Positions 20,881-33,900 of a stretch of 64,000 nt of DNA are shown here, in pieces. Location of the stretch: NCBI GenBank assembly GCA_030015575.1, contig CM057349.1:261945077-262009076 (forward strand), read 5' to 3'. A program made the position numbers and the translations under genes. This DNA is from Agapanthus africanus (taxonomy: Eukaryota; Streptophyta; Magnoliopsida; Asparagales; Amaryllidaceae). The notes below the pieces were generated by a model. It searched no databases, was not told where the DNA came from, and worked only from the letters and a program-made list of their open reading frames with translations. Within the stretch, counting starts at the first letter, position 1, and each line of letters starts with the position of its first letter.

Positions 20881-22887
20881 TACCGGTAGGACAGTCTTAC
20901 TCGAGATGATAGTATGCTATCTGGTTTGCCTTTATCAGTCGTGTACAGGTTCAGGTGACTGATCACTGTTACACTTTGATAGAGCCCTTAGGATCTTGCT
21001 TTACTACCAATAGTATGATGGTGATCATATACGTGAGAGTTGGGTGGTTTATAAGAATATCCTTAATTGTTGTCCCTAGTCGTGGGAGTTTCGAGACAGG
21101 GCATCGATACTCCGGAGTAGACTAGTGTATACAGTCGAGACCCCGACGAGGGGCGGTGGCCGGTCTCATAAGCCACTGGTGTCAGTTGGATCACCTAAGA
21201 TGTATACAGGTGCTCATTAGGTTATGAGTACACCGGACAGGACTCGCCGGGAATCTGCTAGTCGGTATTATACATATCGTCAGATAGCAGTTCCCTGGTG
21301 ACATGTGTACAGATTAGTTCATCGACCTGAGGTCGTCATTTGTCTCGTGTGAGTTTCCACTGTACTTTGATTTCTACCCTACCATGGCTCAAAGGAGTCA
21401 TGCAAACAGGTAGTTTTTGGGTACAGTCCCGAGCCACATGGAGGCACGTGAGCGGATCGGCAGGGGATTCGTCTCTCCCGGTATTGGGGGTGAGATCGCG
21501 CTGTGTCTAGGAGAGCCATTACACAAAGCCCACGGCCGTGGCAGGAGATTTACTGGTAGGTACTCCAGTAGTATCTCAGGGTGTTTTTAGGCTATACTCC
21601 GACACGACTTATACTGCTATTGGGGGTCTGACGTTACTAGCCCCCTAGGCAGATATGCGATACTCATAGACGAACGGATCGGACTGTATATACATTGTCA
21701 CTGTTAGGCTCAGCAAGGTTTCCGGATGAGTTCGCTCATCGGCCTCCCTTGAGGTCAGTACATGGGCAGCCGTTACGCACAGCTAGTGCCGCTGACGGCT
21801 TGTGGTTAAACCCACTGCCAGGGTACTGGCGAGTCATTAGAGTCCCCCACAGACAGTTTTCCAAGTTCGGGCGAAACGTTGTAGTGGCCGTATGGTTTTA
21901 TGGCAGGGTTCAGAAAATGCACGTGCATTTACGCACGTGTCATATTTCGGGCAGATAATACTGGTGGGCTTTGGTTTAAGCCGGATCCGAGTATTATACT
22001 GTGTAGATATAATATCTTTGTCTAAGTTGCATTTGTATTCGGTCGTAATACAAATGCGGGTATGTTTATACTGTTACGGGGTTATCCTGAAATTCGTTTT
22101 GGGATCGCTTTTGGAAGTTGCCAGTTTCCAGTTTCCAGTTTCCGTATTTGACATTCGGTTAAATGCGGATTTATCTTTCCGTCACTCGGGTGAGTCACTC
22201 AGGTGAGTCGTGCTTCTAGAAGCTTCTAGATTGGTGACTAGGTTCATGAACCTTTGTTTGCATTAATTATATGATGACTAGGTTTAGATGTGTCATTCAT
22301 TACATTAATGCATTTTGTTCTTGCTTATATATTTTTCTTCATGATCTTTTATCCTTAATGTCACCACTTGGTTCCTACACTCTCCCCCTTCTATATTTTG
22401 GCCGGCCCCCTTGTGAGAGGGAGAGAGAGAGAGATTGATTTTGATTAAAAAGACTGTGGTTTTGGATGTATGGAAATTTGATAGCTCATTTCTCATTCCA
22501 TTTCATTTCGAGTGGCAACTTCATTAACCGTTCGTCCACGGCTTTAGACGAAGTGAGACAAAGTGTTCTACTCATTCTCTACATCATTCTTGGTCGTCTC
22601 TTTTAGCAAACTTGACGACCGAGTTGCCTCGAGTCAGAGGCGGGAGCCCGTTTAAAGAACCGTTAACGTGGTGCCACATGGACGAGCAGATCGGAGATCG
22701 ACGAGATCGGAGCAGCCGCAACGGAGCGTGGGATGATGGTTAAAGAACGAAGGACTCGGATCGCTCGGTATAACCTTTCTACCTTCTTTACAGTTTGTTA
22801 GTTTAGCAATAATGGCAGATCCGGGTTATAGTATACGATAGCGCCAGTTAATCTGTTAGACGGCCGGGGCGCTACCGTGTACTTACA
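20881..22887 (+). repeat. L6 5' LTR (family A, first 72 bases missing)
   Basis: Starts TACCGGTAGGACAG, equivalent to 28394 in the 3' LTR, and ends GTGTACTTACA. It holds palindrome CCACGGCCGTGG (21530-21541) and GGCCGGCC at 22400-22407 just after CTATATTTT, a possible TATA box. Confidence 0.92.
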
Positions 22888-22888
22888 G

Positions 22889-22901
22889 TGGTATCAGAGC
22901 C
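22889..22901 (+). other. L6 primer-binding site (initiator Met tRNA)
   Basis: TGGTATCAGAGCC, one base after the 5' LTR end at 22887. Confidence 0.95.
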
Positions 22902-25189
22902 TCACCATTATGCTTTACTAACTTGTGCTAACGCGTTTAAAACATCGATGGAACGGATTTTCGAAAACCGCAAATTCCAAGTTCTGAGTTTCTGTCGATT
23001 TTAAAAGAGTTCTAAAAATAATTTTACACATCACAGAAAATTCAGCAGGCTTTTTCTAAGAACATGGTACAAATTTGGTCACGTGACCCTACAAGACCGC
23101 CGCGTAATCGCGGTCAAACCTAAGGTTTGACCGTGCATCCGCGGCCAATCTGTGGGATCATTGATCCAAATTTGTACAGTTGCTTCTCTTGGGTAAATTG
23201 TGGTTTTTGGTAAATATCTTTTGGACCCAGATTTTGTTATTGTACAGCAGATGTACGTGGGGCCCACTTCGTGATATTTAGTCGATCGAAATTTAAACAT
23301 GTTAGTTTACGGTACTTACATTATATCTCCGACCGTGAATGTCATTTGATCGGTAAACCGCGTCTGATTGCTATAGTTCTTTTAGAAGGGTTTGCGAACG
23401 TGACATTCGCGTTGATGTTCTGTGTTGTGCTGTGATGTTGCGGATTTGTCGTGGTGGATAGCAGTGTGCAATGGTAGTGCAGTTTGGATTTATTTGTACA
23501 TTTGATATTGCGGGGCGAGCGTCCAACATGTGGACTGCCGTCTCTGCCTGTTGTATAATATTCTTTTAGGGCACGACTGGGTTTAGGTCGATGTACCCGT
23601 TGTACATATTTTTATTTCTGTACTAGGTTTACCCCACGACGGAGTGCATGGATAGCCGGGTTCTGGAGGGTAACGGGTCCGCATCTCATGGCTTTGAGAG
23701 GCAGAGGGGCCTCACTCTAGTATTGGCAGACTATTCGCCGCACTCGTAGGGGGTACAGGTTGACCCAAGGAGGGGTTCTCAAGTTACCGGATTCCGTGAA
23801 GTGCTGGGTGGTCCATTCACTTTGCTGTAGGGGGCTGCCTCGCTCCAGGTTTTGGAGGGTAACTTGCCGCACCCGTAGGGGTCTAGGTTTTATTGCACAG
23901 GCTATCCACACGATCAGGGGAACGTCGGGTTTCAGCAGTGGCTCTGTGAAACCCGGGGATCCCAGATTATCTGTATTGTTTTGTGATGCTTATTACTTTT
24001 CTGTAATGTTGCATATTATCACGCCTGGAGCGATTATTGTATATTGGTATATATACTATTAGATGTTGTATATGTTTTACACCCGCGCTAGTCCAGTCCC
24101 CGCTCTGTCGTTAGTTAAGTAACCTAACGGGTGATGATGGGACCCAGTGACGAATGCGGATGGCATATACATACATTTTATTTTCATTCTTTTCTTGTGT
24201 GATTAATTTATGGGACTGCGTTGATTCTGATCAATGCAAAGTAAAACAAACCTGTTTGGAGTTGTTGGAACAATTTTAAAAAGTGTTATTACAAAGACGT
24301 TTCCTTTTGTTTTGCATAGCAGTATTCGGTTGGAATATCCTGCACCTCATTCGATGAGGTAAGGGCCGATATCCCTTCACCGGGAATGACCCCTTGGGCA
24401 GAAGTTTCCGTCAGGGTAATAACTTCACTATAGTCGACTACAAGTTGCTTTGCACCGCGGTATTTGGTTGGAATATCCTGCACCTCATTCCACGGGGAAA
24501 GAGCCGAGATCCCTTCACCGGGAGTGACCTCTTTAGCAAAGGTTTTTGCCACTATATTTTTACAAAAATCTATAAGGTTCCTTCAGCAATATCAAGTTCA
24601 TTACGTTAAAAGTTTTTCGCCAAAAACCAGCCGTAGCCCTCCATCATTTCTTTTGGGTATTCAGTAGTATTCAAGCTATGTATTTTGACCTAACGCCAAG
24701 GCATGGTGTTTGGTAGCTACTGGGTATTCATTTGTTGCATAGATAGATGAGTTGGTTTGGGACAGTCGTTCTGCCATTTTGACCTAACGCCAAGGGCATG
24801 TGCGGGTGGGTTCAAATTGACAAGATAATGATGGGTAGAACTTGGCATGTGACTTATGACATTTTGACCTAACGCCAAGGTCATAAGAGCATGGAGCAAA
24901 AATGATATCGGGAGTTTCTAAAGAAACTGAAACTTGCCAAGTATGCGCATACCTTCTGGAGTGTGATAACATGGGTGGATTCCGTCACGTTATCATGCGA
25001 TGAGAGTTGGATCCCGATTCCCACTGATGAGTTGGTTTACTCTTCAGGTGATCCCGATTGATTCTTCTTTTAGGTTTGGAGGAGAATTTGACAGTACAGT
25101 GGGAGGTTTCCAGATTAGATAAAGTGATAACCATTCTGATCTAGGTTAGAGTGCACGCAGAGTGTTTCTTTTCTCTCTCTCTTTGGCAG
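22902..25189 (+). other. L6 untranslated leader (family A)
   Basis: Homologous to 474-2763 of L1. It holds the covarying hairpin at 23334-23411 (outer stem CGTGAATGTCA with TGACATTCGCG, loop palindrome CTATAG), the foldback at about 24081-24165, the duplicated GATCCCTTCACCGGGA module and the triplet array, and ends in a pyrimidine tract with CAG at 25187-25189. Confidence 0.8.
24676..24888 (+). other. Triplet hairpin array, core TTGACCTAACGCCAAGG (L6 copy)
   Basis: Three identical cores lie at 24685-24701, 24779-24795 and 24864-24880, each preceded by TT. The third is enclosed by CTTATGAC and GTCATAAG, a perfect 8-bp stem. All three share the same CTAACG central change relative to L1. Confidence 0.8.
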
Positions 25190-25251
25190 CGACCTTTGAC
25201 CGACCCTAGACTATGACTCAGTGACCAAGTTAACCGAACCTTCTTAAAATA

Positions 25252-25953
25252 CTGGCTTTTGGATTGTCTGAGTTGCATAAGTCATTGCCGCTCCTTCTTT
25301 TACCCTTTGCATTTCTCAGAACACCCCGTATTACTACGGACATCCACTTCCATTGGATAGATCCATCGTATGGTTATATACGAACTCGAAAGGACTTCTT
25401 CAAGGATGGATCCAGGTTCAGGAGAAATAGAATTGGTTTATTTAGTTGTCTTTTATTGTCACCTTCTCTCAGGTTGCGAGGTCTCTTTAGTTTAGGAAAG
25501 TACACCTATTACGCTTATTGGATAGTCTTATTCCAAACCATAGGCAGGTGCCGAAAGGTAGGGAATGAAGAAAACCAATTAGCCTAAGTAGGGTGTACAG
25601 AAGGAAATAACTAAAGACAAAATAAAGGGATTAAAAACAGGGCAAAGTAAATTGCGACTGATATTATTCACGACCAAACCGCGTACTTCATCGCCACTCC
25701 TATTTCACCTTTGCTTTTTTCCCCAGTTTGGGAGAAATAGAATAAGGTATTATTCAGTTGTCTTTTATCATCACCTTCTCTCAAGTTGCGAGTACTCCTA
25801 GGATTAGGAGGGTACACCTATTATGGTTACTGGATAGTCTTCTTCCAAACCATAGGCTGGTGCCGAACGGTAGGGAAGGAAGAAAACCATTTAGCCTAAC
25901 GATGGTGTACAGAAGGTAACAACTAAAGACAAATAAAGGGATTTGGAGAGATG
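25252..25953 (+). repeat. Tandem non-coding units in gag position (L6)
   Basis: Unit 1 about 25252-25647; unit 2 about 25648-25953. Unit 2 lacks about 110 bases that contain the TCACTACGAA to GAACTCGAA segment in L1 and L9. No coding signal. Confidence 0.65.
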
Positions 25954-26359
25954 GCAAGGAAATATACGGTTGAAGTCATGAATTGGATTATGGATGAGGC
26001 ATTACTAGGAATACCAGGATACCCCTACGAAACATTTTCATGTTTCAGTGCATTGTTAAAGGAAAACTGTTTTCCCGATTAGATACTTACTCCAAGGGTA
26101 TGTATTTACCAGGTTTCATTCTCATATCTGTATGGTTTTATAGATGATGAGTGGGAGTAAGTTATTGGAAATTAGGTAATCATCCTCATTATATAGGAAT
26201 TCGTTGTAATTGGTGATATTTGAGGAAATCGCCTAGGTACAGTTTTCAACCTACGACGCACAAGTTTTGAGTTATTCAACTCAGCGGACTTATACAGAGT
26301 ATTGTATGTTGTCCAGTGTCCATCAGGACAAAGGGGTAGGTCCTCGTACTATGTTCTGT

Positions 26360-28306
26360 TTACTTATAACTTCTCTAGTTTTTAGACAAGTGTTTCGTAG
26401 AAATACAAGGTCTAAGTTTTGAGAAGTTGTGGGTATAAGAATAAAGTAGAGAACCAGGTGTCACAAGTATCGGGATTCTTCAAAGAGATTGAAGATGTAG
26501 ATTCTTGTGATTGGTATTCAGATGATAGTAATGGTTTTGAGAAACTTGTTTCTCTTTCAGGTTACTCATAATTGGATGGATTCCTAAGTTGAGTAATACT
26601 GATTAGCCTCTTTCCATTAAGTTTATATGCACTGGAGACAGCTGCATGATTGAATCTGGTTCCAATTAAATAAGTGTCAAAGTTTCTATATTGGATATAG
26701 AATGGTTCATATCTTAACGATGTTAAGGTACGGTGAGTTGTCCAGCTTATGCTTAAAACCAGACTCTGGATAACTCAAGGCACGTTTCTGGAATGGCAGT
26801 TTGTGGGTTGACCCTGGCTATGATAAGGGTTGATTTTCTACCATCTGGAAGATCAATAGTGATATTGTTCTTGACTCGCCACAGTTTTAGTAAAAATAGA
26901 TTTTTTTCATAAAACAGTAGTGGGAGTATAGTAGAACTGGAAGAGATTCCAGAACCGCAAACGATTACGGAAAATTTAATAGGACTTATATATTCAATCA
27001 GGTTTGACATTCCATTAGCCACTCCGCAGACATGATGGGTAACCTCAGACACCCGAGAGGTACTTCGGTAGCCTCAAGGACGGTGACAGGGAGGTTCTTG
27101 TTTACCCAGACTTGACACTACTGTTGTTCCAGACTATGAGACCCGACAGGAGGTTAAGTATAGCGTCGTTTTAAACTAGCTTTAGAAGTGCACGTATATA
27201 TTATTCTGCCAGAGGGTTGTCATAGTCAGTGGGAGCAGCGGAAGTATAGTGTGCAAGTAGCTTATGTCTATAGACTAGAGCAGATATAGCAGAGATAGAT
27301 CATCTAATTTTGATGTGACAGTCATGGGTTTGACTTCATCAGAATAGGGGATGGAATTGTTAAGAAGGTAGTAGGGTGTGATGTCTTGGTATTTGGATGA
27401 CATACACAGAGTAGGAAGTAAAATACCTATACTACGATCGGTTGTACTATGGTCGTCACACAGTTGTTTCTCCAGACAGGATATGGATATAATATCTGAC
27501 ATTCTGGTTTCTAGATCTATGGTTTTAGATCTAGATTTGGGTAGTTTCCCAATGTAGGTACTTTGACAGTATTCTGATAGTTTTTAGAATAGTTGACTCC
27601 TGGCATGGTGGTGTACCTGCAGGTGATGGAGTCACCCTCTCTAAAGGTGTCTTACAGACTAAAGGGGAGAGGGATGTGCATGATTGGCAGATCACTTGCT
27701 TAGGCACTTGAGTCAATCGTGAGATGTCAAGTACCACACCAGATGTTGTTTTTGCACTAGATGCAATAAGTTTGTATTAATCCAATCCTGGAGAAACATA
27801 AGGAAGCAGTTTTAGAACATAAGTGGATGTTCTATGGATTTGATGACAGCAGCCTCCTTCGGGAGACGATTATCATTCCAGGCTTCAAAGGTGACATGGT
27901 TGACAGAGTGATTGTCAGAGTTATAGTTTTTTCTCTGACGAGGGATAGTATTATGGACAGATGGTCCAAGAGGATACTGTGGGTGGCATGGTGCCGGATA
28001 CTGATTAGGTTCAGTGATCGCTACAGTCTAAGAAGTTTGGATTTGGAGTTCATTTATGAACTAGGTCCCATCAGATATCCAGACATATTCTAAGACAGGT
28101 ATTACTCAATTCGGGAGATGGTTTTCTCCGCGAACTTGAGATTAAGAGAGACATAGAAAGAAATATCAGGGCGGATCCACTCACTGAGGCTATTTCTCGA
28201 ACACAATAGTTTTACAAACGGACTTTGTGAAACAGATTAGTAGAGGAGTTGGATGTTTGGTTTCACACGGGCTGTGAGTAGTCGACATCGCAATAATTAG
28301 CCTTAA
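26360..28306 (+). pseudogene. Decayed copia pol of L6
   Basis: Collinear at nucleotide level with 4231-6174 of L1. The integrase-like segment is near 26380, the EIPEPQ-like linker near 26930-26990, the QPEGF...GSSGK RT segment near 27205-27290, the mutated YVDD region near 27395-27440, and the RNase H end near 28070-28210. Stops and frame changes occur throughout, and shared lesions with L1 and L9 show common descent of the damaged form. Confidence 0.78.
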
Positions 28307-28308
28307 GT

Positions 28309-28321
28309 GCAAGTGGGAGAT
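28309..28321 (+). other. L6 polypurine tract
   Basis: GCAAGTGGGAGAT directly before the LTR start TGTTGGATATAG at 28322. Confidence 0.9.
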
Positions 28322-30400
28322 TGTTGGATATAGTGCCCTCAGAGTCAATTATTGGATCGTAGGTACGTGATTGCAATGATTGCGGAGGACCTATACCGGT
28401 AGGACAGTCTTACTCGAGATGATAGTATGCTATCTGGTTTGTCTTTATCAGTCGTGAACAGGTTCAGGTGACTAATCACTGTTACACTTTGATAGAGCCC
28501 TTAGGATCTTGCTTTACTACCAACAGTATGATGGCGATCATATACGTGAGAGTTGGGTGGTTTATAAGCATATCCTTAATTGTGGTCCCTAGTCATGGGA
28601 GTTTCGAGACAGGGCATCGATACTCCGGAGTAGACTAGTGTATACAGTCGAGACCCCGACGAGGGGCGGCGGCCGGTCTCACAAGCCACTGGTGTCAGTT
28701 GGATCACCTAAGATGCATACAGGTGCTCATTAGGTTATGAGTACACCGGACAGGACTCGCCGGGAATCTGCTAGTTGGTATTATACATATCGTCAGATAG
28801 CAGTTCCCTGGTGACATGTGTACAGGTTAGTTCATCGACCTGAGGTCGTCATTTCTCTCGTGTGAGTTCCCACTGTACTTTGATTTCTACCCTACCACGG
28901 CTCAAAGGAGTCATGCAAACAGATAGTTTTTGGGTACAGTCCTGAGCCACATGGAGGCACGTGAGCGGATCGGAAGGGGATTCGTCTCTCCCGGTATTGG
29001 GGGTGAGATCGCGCTGTGTCTAGGAGAGCCATTACACAAAGCCCACGGCCGTGGCAGGAGATTTACTGGTAGGTACTCCACTAGTATCTCAGGGTGTTTT
29101 TAGGCTACACTCCGACACGACTTATACTGCTATTGGGGGTCTGACGTTACTAGCCCTCTAGGTAGATATGCGATACTCATAGACGAACGGACCGGACTGT
29201 ATATACATTGTCACTGTTAGACTCAGTAGGGTTTCCGGATGAGTTCGCTCATCGGCCTCCCTTGAGGTCAGTACATGGGCAGCCGTTACGCACAGCTAGT
29301 GTCGTAGACGGCTTGTGGTTAAACCCACTACCAGGGTACTGACGAGTCATTAGAGTCCCCCACAGACAGTTTCCCAAGTTCGGGCGAAACGTTGTAGAGG
29401 TCGTATGGTTTTATGGCAGGGTTCGGAAAATGCACGTACGTTTACGCACGTGTCATATTTCGGGCAGATAATACTGGTGGGCTTTTGTTTAAGCCGGATC
29501 CGAGTATTATACTGTGTAGATATAATATCTTTGTCTCAGTTGCATTTGTATTCTGTCGTAATACAAATGCGGGTATGTTTATACTGTTACTGAGTTATCC
29601 TGAAATTCGTTTCGGGATCGCTTTTGGAAGTTTCCAGTTTCCAGTTTCCGTATTTGACATTCGGTTAAATGCGGATTTTTCTTTCCGTCACTCAGGTGAG
29701 TCGTGCTTCTAGAAGCTTCTAGATTGGTGACTAGGTTCATGAACCTTTGTTTGCATTAATTATATGATGACTAGGTTTAGATGTGTCATTCATTACATTA
29801 ATGCATTTTGTTCTTGCTTAGATATTTTTCTTCATGATCTTTTATCCTTAATGTCACCACTTGGTTCCTACACTCACCCCCCTTCTATATTTTGGCCGGC
29901 CCCCTTGTGAGAGAGAGAGAGAGATTGATTTTGATTAAAAAGACTAAGGTTTTGGATGTATGGAAATTTGATAGCTCATTTCTCATTCCATTTCATTTCG
30001 AGTGGCAACTTCATCAACCGTTCGTCCACGGCTTTGGACGAAGTAAGGCAAAGTGTTCTACTCATTCTCTACATCATTCTTGGTCGTCTCTTTTAGCAAA
30101 TTTGACGACCGGGTTGCCTCGAGTCAGAGGTGGGAGCCCGTTTAAAGAACCGTTGACGTGATGCCACCTGGACGAGCAGATCGGAGATCGACGAGATCGG
30201 AGCAGCCGCAACGGAGCGTGGGATGATGGTTAAAGAACGAAGGACTCGGATCGTTCGATATAACCTTTCTACCCTCTTTACAGTTTGTTAGTTTAGCAAT
30301 AATGGCAGATCTGGGTTATAGTATACGATAGCGCCAGTTAAAAGTTTTTGTTCCGCATTTGGCGTCTGTTAGACGGCCGGGGCGCTACCGTGTACTTACA
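28322..30400 (+). repeat. L6 3' LTR (complete, family A, 2079 bp)
   Basis: Starts TGTTGGATATAGTG and ends GTGTACTTACA. Palindrome CCACGGCCGTGG at 29043-29054 and GGCCGGCC at 29894-29901. It lacks the 78-bp duplication of L1 and L2. The next bases, ATCAAAGTACAGTGG, are interior L7 LTR. Confidence 0.93.
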
Positions 30401-30967
30401 ATCAAAGTACAGTGGGAACACACTCGAGGCGAAGTGACAGTGTCAAGTCAGCGGACTAAGCTGTACTCATGTCACCTGGGAACTGATAACTGACGATAGG
30501 TATAGTACCAACCATCAGTTCCCGACGAGTCCTGTCCAGTGTACTCGTAACCTAACGAGCACCCGTATACTATCTCAAGTACGACGTACTGACGGCTGTG
30601 GGACAGACCGTCTCCCCTGCTGGGATGAGAAGCGCATACGCTAGTCTACTCCGGAGTATCGATGCCCTGTCTCGATAGTCCTACGACTAGGGACCTGTAT
30701 AAGGATGTGCTTGTGGATTACCCAGCCCCCATGAGTGTGACTGCCATCACAACGCTGGTAATCAAACAAAGATCCTAAGGGCTCCACTAATGTGTATAGG
30801 TGATATACTAAAAGAAACACATGTACACATTAAAATAGAAACAAACCAAGTAGCATACTACCATTTTGAGCAAGATTGTCTATACAACTGTGAATATCAC
30901 AAGCCTCCATTAAGTAATATACAAACTAGTATGATACAGTATGGCCTCTAGGGCATATACACTAACA
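30401..30967 (-). repeat. L7 3' LTR, first 567 bases only
   Basis: LTR start TGTTAGTGTATATGCCC at 30967 reading leftwards, cut at 30401 by L6. Aligns to 38558-39125 of the 5' LTR. The rest should lie left of L6, outside the window. Confidence 0.93.
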
Positions 30968-30980
30968 ATCTCCCACTTGC
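30968..30980 (-). other. L7 polypurine tract
   Basis: ATCTCCCACTTGC is the reverse complement of GCAAGTGGGAGAT, between the polyprotein stop and the 3' LTR. Confidence 0.92.
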
Positions 30981-30981
30981 A

Positions 30982-33900
30982 CTAAGGCCATGTACTGGCG
31001 TATCGGAGACCTATCATCTCGATCAGCCGCTCGAACTGAGTCTGGGGTAAGGCCTTCGTGAGTGGATCAGCAGTGTTATCTTCCGTAGCAACTCTCCGGA
31101 CCTCGATCTCCTGGCGACCCACGATCTCCCTGATCAGGTGATGCCGCCTCAAGATGTGTCTGGACTTCTGATGGGACCTGGGTTCCTTTGCTAAAGCTAT
31201 AGCCCCGTTGTTGTCGCAATACAGAGGTATTGGATCAACAATGGACGGAACCACCTGAAGTTCCGTTAAGAACTTCCTCATCCAGACGGCTTCTTTTGCG
31301 GCATCAGCAGCAGCGATATATTCCGCTTCCATCGTCGAGTCAGCAACGGTTTCCTGTTTGGAATTCTTCCAACACACCGCCCCTCCATTGAGGGTAAAGA
31401 CATAACCCGACATGGACTTGGAATCATCCTTGTCACTCTGGAAGCTGGAGTCAGCAAAGGCCTCGATCTGGAGGTCTTTTCCGCCATACACCAAGAACAT
31501 CTCCTTAGTCCTTCTCAGGTACATGAGAATGTTCTTTACCGCTATCCAGTGCTTCTCCCCAGGGTTTGACTGATACCAGCTTACTACACTCAGTGCATAA
31601 GCTACATCTGGTCTGGTACACAACATCGCATACATTATAGAGCCTACCGCAGAAGCGTAGGGTATAATAGACATGCGATCCCTTTCCAAATCAGTCTTGG
31701 GAGACATCTCTTTGGAGAGGGTGATCCCGTAACAAGCCGGTAGATTACCGCGCTTGGAATCTTCCATACTGAATCTTCTCAGTACGGTGTCGATGTACCT
31801 GGGCTGTGAAAGTCCTAACATCCTCTTGGATCTATCACAATGGATCCGGATCCCCAGAATGTAAGTAGCATCACCCAGGTCTTTCATGGAGAACCTGTGT
31901 AACAAGAACCCTTTGACAGATTGTAGCATAGGAATGTCATTTCCTATCAAAAGAATGTCATCCACGTATAAAACGAGGAATATGGCAGTTCTTGCTACAA
32001 ATCTACTATAGATGCATGGTTCATCTGGATTTTTGATAAAGCCAAAATCTTTGACTGTCTCATCAAAACAGATGTTCCAACTCCGCGATGCCTGCTTTAG
32101 TCCATAGATGGACTTGAGCAACTTGCACACCTTTCCGCTGCTCCCATTCTGAATGAAACCCTCTGGCTGGTCCATATAGACACACTCCTCTAAATTTCCA
32201 TTTAGAAAAGCGGTCTTTACGTCCATCTGCCAAATCTCATAATTATGGAAGGCAGCAATGGCAAGAAGGATCCGAATGGATTTCAGCATAGCCACTGGAG
32301 AAAAGGTTTCGTCATAGTCCAAACCAGGTCTTTGACGAAAACCCTTTGCAACAAGTCTAGCCTTATAGGTCTCAACCTGTCCATCTACACCAATCTTCCT
32401 TTTGAAGATCCACTTGCATCCTACGGGTTTTACCCCAATTGGAGCAACGTCCAATGTCCATACTTTATTGGTGTACATGGACTCCATTTCGGTCCGCATT
32501 GCATCCAGCCATTTTACCGAGTCGATGCTCTGAATGGCTTGCTGGAAGCTAGTCGGCTCATCACTATCAATGATGCAATCCTCTCTATCCCCGTCTATGA
32601 GAAAACCGTAGTATCTCTCGGGCGGATGAGACTGCCTACTACTCCTGCGGAGCGGCGCAGGAATGTCCTGATCTTTCGAACCCTCTGGTTCTACTAAGCT
32701 TTCAGTAATAGCTTGTGGTTCTGGAATTTCTTCCAGTTCTATTGCGCTCCCACTTATCTGATTTTCCAAAAACTCAGTTTCCAAGAAGTGGGCATGACGA
32801 GAAACAAAAACCTTTTGTTCCTCTTCGCAATAGAAGAAATATCCCTTGGAGTTCTTTGGATATCCCACAAACTTGCACTGTACTGAGTGTGCCTCGAGTT
32901 TGTCCGCATGCTGCTTTTTGACAAAAGCTGGACATCCCCATGTCTTAATGTGCTTAAGATAGGGTTTCTTCCCACACCACATCTGATATGGTATGGTAGG
33001 CACAGTCTTAGTTGGAACTCGGTTCAAAAGGTATGCAGCTGATTCTAGTGCATATCCCCAGAATGATCGCGGTAACTCAGCGTTACTCATCATGGAATGT
33101 ACCATATCCAATAGGGTCCGGGTCCGTCTCTCCGATACACCGTTATGTTGCGGAGTGTATGGAGGAGTAAGCTGAGAGCGAATTCCATTCTCTTTTAGGT
33201 AATCCAGGAACTCGGCACTCAAGTATTCACCACCTCGATCAGATCTCAGTGTCTTGATACTTTTGCCGGTTTGTTTTTCTACTTCATTCTTATATTCCTG
33301 GAATTTTCCAAAGACTTCGGATTTATGTTTCATTAAGAAGACATATCTGTATCTTGAAAAGTCATCCGTAAAAGTAATGAAGTAAGAATAACCGCTTCGC
33401 GCATGTGTAGACATTGGACCACACACGTCGCTGTGTACGAGTCCCAAGAGCTCGCTCACTCTTACTCCGTGTCCAATGAACGGAGTCTTTGCCATCTTTC
33501 CTTTGAGACAGGATTGACAAGTTGCATATGATTGATATTCGAACGGATCCAAATATCCTTCTGTATGTAACTTCGTCAACCTTCTCTCATTGATGTGACC
33601 CGGTCGACAATGCCATAAGAAAGCTTGATTTATTTCCGGAGACTTTCTTTTGTGTGTATTCTGGACATTGAAAATCTGTGATTGGTTTAATACGTATATA
33701 CCATTGCTTAATGTACCTGACCCAATCAAAACTTGATTAAGGTGAATGTTTACAACATTACTTACAAATGCAAATTCATAACCTTCTTTAGATAATAAAG
33801 ATACAGATATAATATTACAGGTTGCATTGGGTACAAAATAACAATCACGCAAAACCAAAACATGTCCATCTGACATTCTCAGGTGATAGTCCCTCACGGA

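Larger units (their letters stand above)
20881..30400 (+). mobile_element. L6: family A element, nearly complete
   Basis: The 5' LTR lacks its first 72 bases because L5 is inserted there. PBS, leader, decayed coding part, PPT and a complete 3' LTR follow. The 3' edge GTACTTACA at 30400 abuts the interior of the reverse L7 LTR. The two LTRs differ by roughly 2% by eye. Pol is wrecked in the same way as in L1. Confidence 0.9.

Noticed and set aside
25020..25060. CTGATGAG followed by possible stem, considered as a hammerhead ribozyme (retrozyme-like)
   Set aside because: The required GAAA after stem II and a cleavage-site helix are not found, and the motif is not kept in the other leaders.
32245..32697. 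150-codon frame antisense to L7 RT (also 13664-14116 antisense in L3)
   Set aside because: Shadow of the conserved sense frame; no homology of its own recognised.
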